DNA of 64,000 nt from Actinokineospora fastidiosa (GTDB lineage Bacteria > Actinomycetota > Actinomycetes > Mycobacteriales > Pseudonocardiaceae). Each line of letters opens with the position of its first letter. The first letter of the stretch is position 1. The DNA is taken from NCBI RefSeq assembly GCF_014648415.1, contig NZ_BMRB01000002.1, positions 269,260-333,259 on the forward strand, given 5' to 3'. The position numbers and the translations under genes were made by a program. Positions 26,078-34,626 of this stretch are shown in pieces. The notes under the pieces are model-generated. The model was not told where the DNA came from. It saw only the letters and a program-made list of their open reading frames with translations, and ran no database searches.

Positions 26078-27805
26078 TCAGCGAACGAAGACGTGCGCGG
26101 ACCACGGTTCTAGTGCGATCCGGCCGCTCACAAAGGACACCTCGTCCGTATTGGACAGAACCAGGTCCCCCGCGGTCCACTCCCCGTCAAGGGCGGCGGT
26201 CCGCGGTGTGTCGCCGAGGTTGGCCACGACGACCATCCGAGTGTCATCCAGGGTCCGTTCGTAGGCGAAGACGAACGGGTCGTCGGGCAGGAGCATGCGG
26301 AAGTCGCCCAGGGCGACCACCGGGAGCCGGTGGCGCAGTGCGATCAGCCGCCGGTAGTGGTTGAACACCGAGCGCGGGTCGTCGTATTGCGCCTGGGCGT
26401 TGAGCCAGGTGTGGTTGGGGTTGACGGCGATCCACGGCTCGCCGTCGGTGAACCCCGCGTTCGGAGCGGCGTCCCACTGCACCGGGGTGCGGCCGTTGTC
26501 GCGTCCCATGGCGCGCAGACCGCGCAGCACCGACTCCGGGTCGGCGCCTGCCGCGACGGACTGGTGGTAGTGGTTGAGCGATTCGACGTCACGCAGGTCG
26601 TGCACGCCCGCGAACGGGGCGTTGGTCATCCCCAGCTCTTCCCCCTGGTAGACGAACGGCGTGCCCCGTTGCAGGTGCAGCACGGTGGCCAGCGCGGTCG
26701 CCGATTCCCGCCAGTACCGGTCGTCGTCGCCGAACCGGGAGACCACGCGCGGCTGGTCGTGGTTGTTCCAGTACAGGCTGTTCCAGCCGACCTCGGCCAA
26801 CCCGGCCTGCCACCGGGCCAACGAGGCCTTGAGCTCGCGCAGGTCGACCGGCTTGGGGTCGAACTTCCCGCCGGGGCCGTGGTCGAGGGACACGTGCTCG
26901 AACTGGAAGACCATGTCCAGCTCACGCCGGGCCGGGTCGGTGAACAGCCGGGCCTGCTCCCACGTCACGCCCAGCGTCTCGCCGACGGTCAGCAGATCAC
27001 CGGCCCGACCCTCGAACACCTCGCGGTGCATCTCCTGGAGGAACTCGTGGATGCGCGGGCCCATGCTGTAGTGCGGGAAGCCGTCACCGAGGCCGCCGAC
27101 ACCGATGGTGGCGCCGTCGGGCAGCGCGGGGTTCTTGGAGATCAGGTTGATGACGTCCATCCGGAAGCCGTCGACGCCTCGGTCGAGCCACCAGCGCATC
27201 ATCGCGTACACGGCCTGCCGGACCTCGGGGTTCTCCCAGTTCAGGTCGGGCTGCTTGCGGTCGAACAGGTGCAGGTAGTACTCCCCCGTGGCCTCGTCCA
27301 GCGTCCAGGTCGGGCCGGAGAAGAACGACTGCCAGTTCGTCGGCTCCGCACCCGGCTGCCCTGCCTCGAATCCGTCCCTGGGCGGGCGCCACCAGTACCA
27401 GTCCCGTTTGGGGTTGTCCTTGGAGGACCGCGACTCCACGAACCACGGGTGCTCGTCGGAGGTGTGGTTGACCACCAGGTCCATCACCAGCTTCATGCCC
27501 CGCGCGTGCACCTGGGCCAGCAGCTCATCGAAGTCGTCGAACGTGCCGTACACCGGGTCGATCGCCTGGTAGTCGGAGATGTCGTAGCCGTTGTCGGCGT
27601 GCGGGGAGGCGTAGACCGGCGACAGCCAGATCACGTCGACGCCGAGCCGTTCCAGGTGGTCCAGCCGCGACGTCAGGCCCGCCAGGTCGCCGACGCCGTC
27701 GCCGTTGGAGTCGGCGAAGCTGCGCGGATACACCTGGTACACCACGGCCGAGGTCCACCACGGCGCCGGGGTGACGGCGATGGCGATCGGCTGTTCGAGA
27801 GTCAT
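26078..27805 (-). CDS. GH13 alpha-glucosidase, probable oligo-1,6-glucosidase
   Basis: 575 residues without signal peptide, so cytoplasmic. The conserved GH13 regions are present: VMDLVVNHTSDEHPWF (region I), GFRMDVINLI with the nucleophile Asp near 215, TVGETLG with the acid/base Glu near 272, and NHDQPR with the third Asp near 349. VVYQVYPRSFADSNGDGVGD is typical of alpha-glucosidases and oligo-1,6-glucosidases. The Val after the region II Asp (MDVIN) is common in alpha-1,6-specific members. It would hydrolyse imported isomaltooligosaccharides. The gene follows the permease genes, 19 nt after malG, and appears to be in the operon. Confidence 0.9.
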   Translation of the reverse strand: MTLEQPIAIAVTPAPWWTSAVVYQVYPRSFADSNGDGVGDLAGLTSRLDHLERLGVDVIWLSPVYASPHADNGYDISDYQAIDPVYGTFDDFDELLAQVHARGMKLVMDLVVNHTSDEHPWFVESRSSKDNPKRDWYWWRPPRDGFEAGQPGAEPTNWQSFFSGPTWTLDEATGEYYLHLFDRKQPDLNWENPEVRQAVYAMMRWWLDRGVDGFRMDVINLISKNPALPDGATIGVGGLGDGFPHYSMGPRIHEFLQEMHREVFEGRAGDLLTVGETLGVTWEQARLFTDPARRELDMVFQFEHVSLDHGPGGKFDPKPVDLRELKASLARWQAGLAEVGWNSLYWNNHDQPRVVSRFGDDDRYWRESATALATVLHLQRGTPFVYQGEELGMTNAPFAGVHDLRDVESLNHYHQSVAAGADPESVLRGLRAMGRDNGRTPVQWDAAPNAGFTDGEPWIAVNPNHTWLNAQAQYDDPRSVFNHYRRLIALRHRLPVVALGDFRMLLPDDPFVFAYERTLDDTRMVVVANLGDTPRTAALDGEWTAGDLVLSNTDEVSFVSGRIALEPWSAHVFVR

Positions 27806-27824
27806 GGATGTCCTTTGCGAAGAG

Positions 27825-28724
27825 TTACTTGACCGCGCCGAGATTCACGCCGCGCATGAGCGTGCGCTGGAAGAGCAGGAAGAACACCAGAGCGGGCAGG
27901 ATGCCCGCCAGTGAGGCCGCGGCCAGCGCGGTGGGGTCGCTGGTGTACTGGCCGCTCAACGCGCCGAGGGCGACCGACAAGGTCTGGTTGTCGGCCGAGG
28001 GCAGCAACACCAAGGGCAGGAAGAAGTCGTTCCAGGTCCAGATGAAGAAGAAGGTCACCAGCACCGCCATCGTCGGCCTGGTCAGCGGCAGGACGACGAG
28101 CCGGAGCACCTGGAAGCGGGAGGCGCCGTCCAGCCGCGCGGCTTCCAGCACCTCCGGCGGGAAGGCGCCGAGCACCGAGGACAGCATGTAGGTGCCGAAC
28201 GCGCTCTGGAGCACGGCCAGGATGATGATGACGCCGGTCATCGTGTCGTAGAGCCCGAGGTCCCGGGTGAGCACGAACAGCGGATAGACCAGGGCTTCCT
28301 GCGGGATGGTGAACGCGAGCATGAACAGCGCCAGGATCCACACCCGGCCCCGGATGCGGCCGATGCCGATGGCGAACGCCGACAGCAGGCTCAGCGTGAC
28401 CGCGATGAGGGCCACGCTGCCGCTGATCACAGCGCTGTTGAGCAGCTTGCGATTGAAGTCCACCCCGCTCCAGAAGTCGGCCAGGGCGGAGAAGTCCAGT
28501 TCGGCGGGCAGGGAGACCGGGCCGTTGGCGATGTAATCCTGCGCGGGCTTGAACGCGTTGATCACCGCGATCCAGAACGGGAACAGCATCAGCAGCCCCA
28601 CCCCGGCGACCAGGGCGAGCACCGCCCAGCCGCCCGCGCCGCGCTTGCCACGCCTGCCCCGGTGCGGCGCGGGGGCAGGCCGGGTCGTCACGACCCGCCC
28701 CCTGCCCATGATCTCAACGCCCAT
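27825..28724 (-). CDS. MalG-like ABC sugar permease
   Basis: 299 residues with about six transmembrane helices. The EAA loop that docks the ATPase is VLEAARLDGASRFQVLRLVV, with the conserved G at the right position. The N-terminus has a basic Arg-rich stretch before the first helix. The ATG at 28724 overlaps the malF-like stop by 11 nt; another ATG at 28709 is possible. It pairs with the MalF-like subunit to import the sugar delivered by the binding protein. Confidence 0.88.
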   Translation of the reverse strand: MGVEIMGRGRVVTTRPAPAPHRGRRGKRGAGGWAVLALVAGVGLLMLFPFWIAVINAFKPAQDYIANGPVSLPAELDFSALADFWSGVDFNRKLLNSAVISGSVALIAVTLSLLSAFAIGIGRIRGRVWILALFMLAFTIPQEALVYPLFVLTRDLGLYDTMTGVIIILAVLQSAFGTYMLSSVLGAFPPEVLEAARLDGASRFQVLRLVVLPLTRPTMAVLVTFFFIWTWNDFFLPLVLLPSADNQTLSVALGALSGQYTSDPTALAAASLAGILPALVFFLLFQRTLMRGVNLGAVK

Positions 28725-29649
28725 CGTCGAACCCTTCGGAACTGCGGGTCTGGTAGCGCAGGAGCGCGACCGCGACGACCGCGATCATCAGGGCCAGCAC
28801 GGACGCCACCGCCGCGCCGTAGCCGACCTTGGTTGTGGTGAAGAAGTTGGAGAACGAGAAGTAGGCGGGCACCATCGTGCTGGTGCCCGGCCCGCCTCGG
28901 GTGAGCACGAAGATCGGCGCGAACACCTTCAGCGCCGCCACCGATGTGGTGATCAGCACCACCGCGATCTCCGGCCGGAGCTGGTTGAGCGTGATCGCGC
29001 GGAACTGCTGCCACCAGTTGGCTCCGTCGATCTCGGCGGCCTCGTACAGCGTCGGGTCGACGCGGGAGAGCCCGGCCATGAACACCACCACGGTGTAGCC
29101 GATCTGGAGCCAGACCAGCACGTTCATCACCGCGTAGATGGCCAGGTCGGAGTCGCCGAGCCAGTTCCGCGCCAGGCCGTCGAGCCCGATGTCGCGCAGG
29201 GTGGTGTTGATGATCCCGTACTGGGGCTGGTACATCCACTTCCACAGCACGCCCGCCACCGCGATGGGCAGGATCTGCGGCAGGTAATAGGTGGCACGCA
29301 GGAAGCTGGCGACCTTCGACCCGAACCTCGGCGAGATGTGGTTGAACAGCACGGCCGCGACCACCACGCCGATGGCGGTCGGGAGGATCGCCATGGCCAC
29401 GATGAACGCCACGCTGTGCCGGAACGATGCCCAGAACAGCGGGTCGGCGAACAGCCGCTGGTAGTTCTCCAACCCGATGAACACCGGGTCGCCGACGCCT
29501 CGGTATGAGGTGAGGCTGTACCAGAGGTTCATCCCGAACGGCACGACGACGACGGCGAGGAACCCGATCGCGCCCGGAACGATGTACCACCAGTAGCCGC
29601 CGCGGCGTTCGGACTTGCTCCTGCGCCGCACGGCGGTGAGCGAGGACAT
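28714..29649 (-). CDS. MalF-like ABC sugar permease
   Basis: 311 residues from the ATG at 29649 (MSSLTAVRRRSKSERRGGYW), with six membrane helices. The EAA motif is LYEAAEIDGANWWQQFRAIT. The frame is open far upstream to 30837, but that part only shadows the binding-protein gene. The start lies 20 nt after the binding protein stop. This is a carbohydrate uptake type 1 transporter subunit. Confidence 0.88.
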   Translation of the reverse strand: MSSLTAVRRRSKSERRGGYWWYIVPGAIGFLAVVVVPFGMNLWYSLTSYRGVGDPVFIGLENYQRLFADPLFWASFRHSVAFIVAMAILPTAIGVVVAAVLFNHISPRFGSKVASFLRATYYLPQILPIAVAGVLWKWMYQPQYGIINTTLRDIGLDGLARNWLGDSDLAIYAVMNVLVWLQIGYTVVVFMAGLSRVDPTLYEAAEIDGANWWQQFRAITLNQLRPEIAVVLITTSVAALKVFAPIFVLTRGGPGTSTMVPAYFSFSNFFTTTKVGYGAAVASVLALMIAVVAVALLRYQTRSSEGFDDGR

Positions 29650-29669
29650 GGCGATCCCTTCCCGGATGG

Positions 29670-30950
29670 CTACGCGGTCGGCTTGCCTGCGTCGTAGGCG
29701 GCCCGGATCGCCTCGACCACCTGCTGCGGGGTCGCGTCGCCGCCGACGAGGTTCGTCGTGTTGGCCAGCAGCACGTCGTTCAGCCCGGCCACCGGCCAGT
29801 CCGGGTACCAGGCCAGTCCCCCACCGCCGTCGGACAGCAGGCCGGAGAAGCGGTCGCCGACCAGCTGGCCCATCTCGGAGCTCGCCGCGCCGGGCTCGGC
29901 CGCGACCGGCACCCCGCCCTTCTGGGCCAGGAGGTTCTGCACCTCGGGTCGCTGGGTGATCTCGATGAAGTCGTAGGCGAGGTCCTTGTTCTTCGCCTTC
30001 GCGGGCACGACCCACAGGTTGCCGCCCGAACCGGGGTGCAGCCTGTTGCCGGGGAACAGGAACTGGCCTGCCTTGAAGGTCGTCTGCTCGGCGAGCTGAC
30101 CGGCCCACCAGGTGCCGGAGACGAACATCGGGTACTGACCCGCGATGAACGCGTTGCCCGCGTCCTGTGCCGGGATGCCGGTGGAGTCGGTGCTGATGTA
30201 CTTGCGCTCCACCCACTGCCGCATGGTGGTGGCGGCCTTCTCCCACGCCGCCCAGTCCACCTCGCCCTCGAACCGCTGGTAGGCGGCCAGCGAACTGTCG
30301 TCCATGTGCGCCAGGGCCAGCGAGTAGAGCAGGTGCGGGCCGGGGTAGTCGGCCGAGCCGAGCGCGAGCGGGGTGACGCCCTTGTCGGCGAAGGCGGCCA
30401 GCGCGTTCTCGAGCTCGGTCAAGCTGGTCGGCACCTGCACGTTGTGCTGGGCGAACAGATCCTGGTTGTACCAGACACCGACGTACTCGCCGTAGTTCGT
30501 GACGCCGTAGCGCTTGCCGGAGCCCATGAGCCCGTTGTCGTCGTAGAGCCCCACGTCCTGGGCGGTGTCGTCCAGCTTCCAGCCGCGGGTCTGGGCGACC
30601 TCGGTGAGATCGGTGAGCAGACCCGCCTTGGCCACGACGCCCGCGGTGGCGTTGCCCTTGAGGTACTCCAGCACGTCGGGGGGATCGTTGGAGTCGAGGA
30701 TGAGCTGGCCTGACTGCTGCATCTGCTCGTAGGTCTTGAGCTCCTGCTCGACCCGGACGCCGGGATGCTCCCGCTCGAAGATCGAGATGGCCTGCTTCCA
30801 CGCGGCCGACAGCGCGCTGTCGTCGCTCTCCCACCACCAGACCTTGAGCGTCTGGGCCGCCCCGGGATCACCTCCACCCGAGCACCCGGTCGCTAACAGG
30901 GCCAAGGCGGCGGCCACCGCGGTGAGCAGCCGTAGGGGACGTTTGCGCAT
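29670..30950 (-). CDS. extracellular sugar-binding lipoprotein of ABC transporter
   Basis: 426 residues starting MRKRPLRLLTAVAAALALLA. The lipobox ATGC anchors it outside the membrane. The mature protein opens TLKVWWWESDDSALSAAWKQ and has the two-lobed pattern of family 1 solute-binding proteins, with IFEREHPGVRVE, YLKGNATAGVVAKAGLLTDL, and aromatic residues (GTWW, YPDW) likely to stack on sugars. First gene of the uptake operon, divergent from the ROK repressor. An upstream in-frame ATG at 31052 was rejected because it would bury the signal peptide. Confidence 0.9.
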   Translation of the reverse strand: MRKRPLRLLTAVAAALALLATGCSGGGDPGAAQTLKVWWWESDDSALSAAWKQAISIFEREHPGVRVEQELKTYEQMQQSGQLILDSNDPPDVLEYLKGNATAGVVAKAGLLTDLTEVAQTRGWKLDDTAQDVGLYDDNGLMGSGKRYGVTNYGEYVGVWYNQDLFAQHNVQVPTSLTELENALAAFADKGVTPLALGSADYPGPHLLYSLALAHMDDSSLAAYQRFEGEVDWAAWEKAATTMRQWVERKYISTDSTGIPAQDAGNAFIAGQYPMFVSGTWWAGQLAEQTTFKAGQFLFPGNRLHPGSGGNLWVVPAKAKNKDLAYDFIEITQRPEVQNLLAQKGGVPVAAEPGAASSEMGQLVGDRFSGLLSDGGGGLAWYPDWPVAGLNDVLLANTTNLVGGDATPQQVVEAIRAAYDAGKPTA

Positions 30951-31045
30951 ACCGAACCTCCAGAGTCGCGACACGGCGTCGCCAACCGTGGTTTTCTTCG
31001 TCGCAACATTAAGAGCGATGTCACTGTAACGCGTCAACCCGCTGC

Positions 31046-31063
31046 TAGTCACGGTTTAGTCAC
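31046..31063. promoter_or_regulatory. direct repeats in ROK/ABC intergenic region, possible operator
   Basis: TAGTCAC occurs at 31046-31052 and 31057-31063, 11 bp apart and so on the same helix face, and GTCAC recurs at 31020-31024. The repeats sit between the divergent binding-protein (30950) and ROK (31140) starts. A TTGACG on the minus strand at about 31032-31037 could be a -35 element for the uptake operon. They are candidate ROK sites, by position only. Confidence 0.3.
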
Positions 31064-31139
31064 ACAGGAAGCCTTGCTAGGTAGTTTTGTCGCGGTACTA
31101 TTGCCCTCCGGTTACCCCCGACCTTGACGAGGAGCACCC

Positions 31140-32300
31140 GTGCTCGACGCCGCATCGCCCTGGGCGCCCTTGCTGCCCTCCGCCCGCCGCGTGACGCTGG
31201 AGGTGCTGCTGCACGGCCCGCTGGCCCGCTCGGAGCTGGCGGACCGCCTGGGCCTGTCGACGGCGAGCCTGACCCGGCTGACCAAGCCGTTGATGGACGC
31301 GGGCCTGCTGCGCGAGGCGGACACGCCGTCACTGCGCGGGGGCGGGCGACCGCTGCAGCCGTTGGACGTCGACCCGGACGTGCAGCGGTTCATCGGCATC
31401 AAGCTCGCGGGCTTCCGCGCCTACGGCGTGCTGACGAACCTGCGCGCGGACATCCTCGGCAGCGCCGCTGTCGAGATCACCGACCAGAGCCCGGACGCGG
31501 TCGTGGCCAGGATCGCCGAGCTGGTCGCCGAGCTGGACGACCGGGCGCGTCCGGTCGCCGCCATCGGCATCGGCATCGGCGGTGTGGTGCGCGACTTCTC
31601 CCGTGTCCAGCGGGCGGTGTTCCTGCACTGGGGCGAGATCGACCTGGGCGCCGCGGTCACCGCGGCCACCGACAGGCCGACCGTGGTGTCCAACGACGTG
31701 GACGCGCTGTTGGAGGCCGAGCACTGGTTCGGCGACGGGCGTGACGTGGAGAGCTTCGCCGTGCTCACCATCGGCGCCGGTGTCGGCGGCGGACTGGTGG
31801 TCCACGACCGCCTCGTCAGCGGTCCGGACTCCGGCCTGGGCCTGCTCGGCCACTTCCCCGTCGACCCGCTCGGCCCGGCCTGTCCCGAGGGACACCGCGG
31901 GTGCGTGAAGGCCCTGCTCACCACCGACGCCATCCAGTCCCAGGCCGCCCTGACCCTGGACCGGCCGGTCACCTACGACGAGGTTCTCGACCTCGCCGAA
32001 GCGGGCAACGCCGTCGCCGACCAGATCGTCGGCCGGGCCGCGCACGCGTTCGGCACGCTGATCGCGGCCGTCGCCAACATCGCCCAACCCGAACGGATCA
32101 TCCTCACCGGCGAAGGCATCCGCCTCGCCCAGGTCGCCGAGGCACGCGTGCGGGCCGCCATAGCCCAGTCCCGTCACGCCGAGGCGTCCCCGATCGACCT
32201 GCGCTTCATCAACGACGACCCGACGCTCTGGGCCCGAGGCGCCGCCGCCGTGGCAATCCAGCGCACCGTGCTCGTCGCCCTTCCCTCGCGCGCCAACTGA
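31140..32300 (+). CDS. ROK-family transcriptional repressor
   Basis: 386 residues from GTG at 31140. The N-terminal winged helix reads LARSELADRLGLSTASLTRL, then TKPLMDAGLLREA. A ROK sugar-kinase-like domain follows, with IGIGIGGVV, VLTIGAGVGGGLVV and GHFPVDPLGPACPEGHRGCV. In the last segment the usual CxCGxxGC zinc motif is changed (C..EGHRGC), so metal binding may differ. ROK repressors release DNA when bound to the inducing sugar. Divergent from the ABC operon, which it probably controls. Confidence 0.87.
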   Translation: MLDAASPWAPLLPSARRVTLEVLLHGPLARSELADRLGLSTASLTRLTKPLMDAGLLREADTPSLRGGGRPLQPLDVDPDVQRFIGIKLAGFRAYGVLTNLRADILGSAAVEITDQSPDAVVARIAELVAELDDRARPVAAIGIGIGGVVRDFSRVQRAVFLHWGEIDLGAAVTAATDRPTVVSNDVDALLEAEHWFGDGRDVESFAVLTIGAGVGGGLVVHDRLVSGPDSGLGLLGHFPVDPLGPACPEGHRGCVKALLTTDAIQSQAALTLDRPVTYDEVLDLAEAGNAVADQIVGRAAHAFGTLIAAVANIAQPERIILTGEGIRLAQVAEARVRAAIAQSRHAEASPIDLRFINDDPTLWARGAAAVAIQRTVLVALPSRAN

Positions 32301-32320
32301 ACCCATCGCACAGACCTCTT

Positions 32321-32341
32321 CCACGGCGATCGCAGCCGTGG
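32321..32341 (+). terminator. short hairpin after ROK gene
   Basis: CCACGGC and GCCGTGG flank a 7-nt loop 21 nt downstream of the ROK stop. No U tract follows, so it is a weak candidate. Confidence 0.4.
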
Positions 32342-33002
32342 CGAGGACGCACGCCCATCACATGCCTGCCGAATGGCGGCCACGCCGCCACTTCATTGGG
32401 TGTACCGGTCATGCCGTATGGCTGAGCTGCGGCGGCACGCGCGCAGCGCGACGAGGAACCGGTCGGAGATGACAGGCTCGCCGTCCCGACCGGTCTCTCG
32501 ATGAGGACGGCTCCGCCGAGCACCCTGCTCACCCGGCGGCTGACCCGCTCCGCCGCTCCAATCCGATCGATGCCCGCACGGTGGATGTCCGTGGACGGCG
32601 CTGCCCGAAACACGTGTCCGAGTCCCGCTTATCGCCGTGGCCGAACGTCCGGCCGCCGTCCGTGCTGTGGTCTCCTGAAGCGGCCGTCCCGACCTCGCGG
32701 CCGACGCCCCGCCCGGAGGTGGTCGCCCCCTGACCTGCTCATCGTCGGCGGCCTCGACCACCCGGTCATCGACCTCAACCCTCGCCGGGTTCGAGCCACC
32801 ACCTATACCCATCCTCTGCCCCGGGCCAGCACTCCGGCCTGGAACCGACTGGTGGCGTCCAATGTGGTCAGCAACAGGGAGATGCGCCTGCGAACCGTCC
32901 GCACGGACATGCCCAGCGCACGGGCGACTTGGGCGCCGGGCCGCGTTTTCGGTTGTACTCACCTTCAATCCGCGAGCGGAGTCGCTCGAAGAATAATTCC
33001 GT
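32342..33002. other. no intact gene; contains a regulator remnant
   Basis: The long minus-strand frame at 32393-33109 is low-complexity and does not resemble a protein. The only recognisable content is the HTH remnant at 32803-32945. Confidence 0.45.
32803..32945 (-). pseudogene. remnant of a LuxR-type HTH regulator C-terminus
   Basis: A minus-strand frame ending in a stop at 32803 reads GAQVARALGMSVRTVRRRIS, then LLLTTLDATSRFQAGVLARG and RGWV. This matches the C-terminal helix-turn-helix of actinobacterial regulators of the form 'ARxLGxSxRTVRRxIxxLxxxLxAxSRFQAGxxAxxRGW'. The reading does not continue upstream as a protein, so only the tail of the gene survives. Confidence 0.55.
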
Positions 33003-33950
33003 TCAAGGTCCACCAAAACGGGTACCCCGGCATCTTTCCTGTCCGGCAGGTCGGTCACTACCCGCCCGTTCACGGTCGGTGGCCGACGCGCAAACCGACG
33101 CGGTGACAACGAGCGCGACGGCGACCGTCTGGGACAGACTCAACCGCTCCGTCAGCAGCACGGCGGCCGCGAGCGCCCCGATAGCGGGTTCCAGGCTGCC
33201 GAGCACGCCGAAGAGCCGGGCTGAGATCCGGCGCAAGGCGAGCCAGTCGAGCAGGTACGGAATCACCGCGGAGATGACCGCGATCGCCAGGCCGATGAGG
33301 ACGATCCGACCGCTGCCGACCAGCGCCGCCCCATCGGTCACGAGGCCGACGGGTACCGTCACTGCCGCGGCGCAGGCCACGGCGAGCGCCAGGGCCGCGG
33401 GCGTGCCCGTCTTGTTGCCCGCGTGCTTGTTCACGACGATGTAAGCCGCCCACGAGGCCCCCGATAGCAGCGCGAACACTATCCCGAGCCAGGACAGCGG
33501 CGAGGTCGGCGTGTCGGGCACGACGAACAGCACCACGCCCGCGCACGCCAGCACCGCCCACACCGCGTCCAGCCACTTCCTGCTGCCCACCAGGGCCACG
33601 GCGAACGGACCGAGGAACTGGAACGTGACCGCGACGCCCACCGGAAGCCGGTCCAGTGCCGGATAGATGAACAGGTTCATGCCCGCGATCGCCATGCCGA
33701 GGCCGATCACCACGAGCCACTCCCCCCGGTCAGCGGGCGCCCGAGGACGGATGACAGCGAGCATGACGATCGCGGCGAACCCGAGCCGGAGCGCGACCAC
33801 GCCCAACGGGGTGAGCTCCCCGAACAGGCTCTTGCCCCAGGCCTGCCCGAACTGGATGCCGACGATGCTGGCCACCACCAGCAAGGGAGCGAGTCGGGCC
33901 GCGGCCTGCGGCGCGAGAGTCGGGTGGATGACGGTCCTGCGAGGAGCCAT
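33003..33950 (-). CDS. EamA-family exporter (RhtA-like)
   Basis: About 315 residues with ten hydrophobic helices in two EamA repeats (ARLAPLLVVASIVGIQFGQA; GLGMAIAGMNLFIYPALDRL; WLGIVFALLSGASWAAYIVV). The sequence ALDRLPVGVAVTFQFLGPFA matches the RhtA threonine/homoserine exporter group. The start is taken at the ATG at 33950; another lies at 33968. The C-terminus extends into a hydrophilic tail. It lies head to head with a NucA/NucB remnant. Confidence 0.82.
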   Translation of the reverse strand: MAPRRTVIHPTLAPQAAARLAPLLVVASIVGIQFGQAWGKSLFGELTPLGVVALRLGFAAIVMLAVIRPRAPADRGEWLVVIGLGMAIAGMNLFIYPALDRLPVGVAVTFQFLGPFAVALVGSRKWLDAVWAVLACAGVVLFVVPDTPTSPLSWLGIVFALLSGASWAAYIVVNKHAGNKTGTPAALALAVACAAAVTVPVGLVTDGAALVGSGRIVLIGLAIAVISAVIPYLLDWLALRRISARLFGVLGSLEPAIGALAAAVLLTERLSLSQTVAVALVVTASVCASATDRERAGSDRPAGQERCRGTRFGGP

Positions 33951-33957
33951 GGGTCCA

Positions 33958-34288
33958 GTGTCGAACATAAAGCTGCACCGCCTGTACTCGGGCTACGACA
34001 CCAGAAACGACATCAAGGCGTCCCGCAGACGGGTACCGAAGACCTGCCGCCTCTACTGGGGGCCGAAGTACACCGTCAACGGCACCAAGCAATGCGACGA
34101 GTACCCGTTCGCCACTACCTACGAGAACGCCGCGCGAGTCGACACCGACACCGTCTACGACTACGCGGTCCGCCCGATCAAGAAGGAGCACAACGAGACG
34201 GCCGGGCGCATCTACGGCGCATGGCTCGACACCGACCGCATCCTCGATGGTGACCCGTTCTTCGTCCGTATAGACCCAGGACACGCTG
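33958..34288 (+). pseudogene. truncated NucA/NucB-type extracellular nuclease
   Basis: The plus frame contains TCRLYWGPKYTVNGTKQCDE, YPFATTYENAA, NETAGRIYGAWLDTDRILDG and DPFFVRI. The QCDEYPFAxTxE and RIxDGDPFFV elements are hallmarks of the C-terminal half of secreted DNase NucA/NucB-domain toxins and nucleases. No signal peptide or N-terminal half is present, because the exporter gene begins on the opposite strand at the point where it would be, and the frame runs on past the usual C-terminus. It is a fragment, probably left by a rearrangement. A TetR or immunity gene next to it is not evident. Confidence 0.6.
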
Positions 34289-34316
34289 GCGGGGTCCCGC
34301 GACCGCGGGGCCCCGC
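34289..34316 (+). terminator. hairpin after the nuclease remnant
   Basis: GCGGGGTCCCGC pairs with GCGGGGCCCCGC (one T-G pair) across GACC. It sits directly after the family-typical end of the nuclease domain and supports the idea that a gene once ended here. Confidence 0.5.
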
Positions 34317-34626
34317 ACCCAACGATTATGGGAACACGATGCCGCGCCTGCTGCACGCACTCGACGAAATCATCGAGGTCGAGTACGGCCAGTTCCTTGT
34401 GCAGGAGACCAGCATGCTCCGCAGCCCCCTGACCCTGCCGTTCCGACCGGCGCGTGGGTGGCCGTCGGGGCCCAGGGGGGCTGCTGCCAAGGCGCCCGTT
34501 TCCGAAACGATCCAAGCGTTCGCTTCCGGAGAACGAACGCCATACCATCCGGCTGTCGAACTAGCCGAATATCGGCGCCTCAGCGTCAACGGCCGAGGCT
34601 TTTCTCCGGAACCCGGAGAGATCTGG
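34317..34626. other. no gene seen
   Basis: A plus-strand frame stays open through this stretch, but its codons lack a recognisable fold or bias. It separates the nuclease remnant from the convergent PASTA/Excalibur gene. Confidence 0.4.

Noticed and set aside
28714-30837. 707-residue frame that would fuse upstream sequence to the MalF permease
   Set aside because: Its first 390 residues are the binding-protein gene in the wrong frame. The permease starts at 29649.
32393-33109. 238-residue minus-strand frame
   Set aside because: It has no protein-like composition, and a neighbouring frame holds the recognisable HTH remnant.
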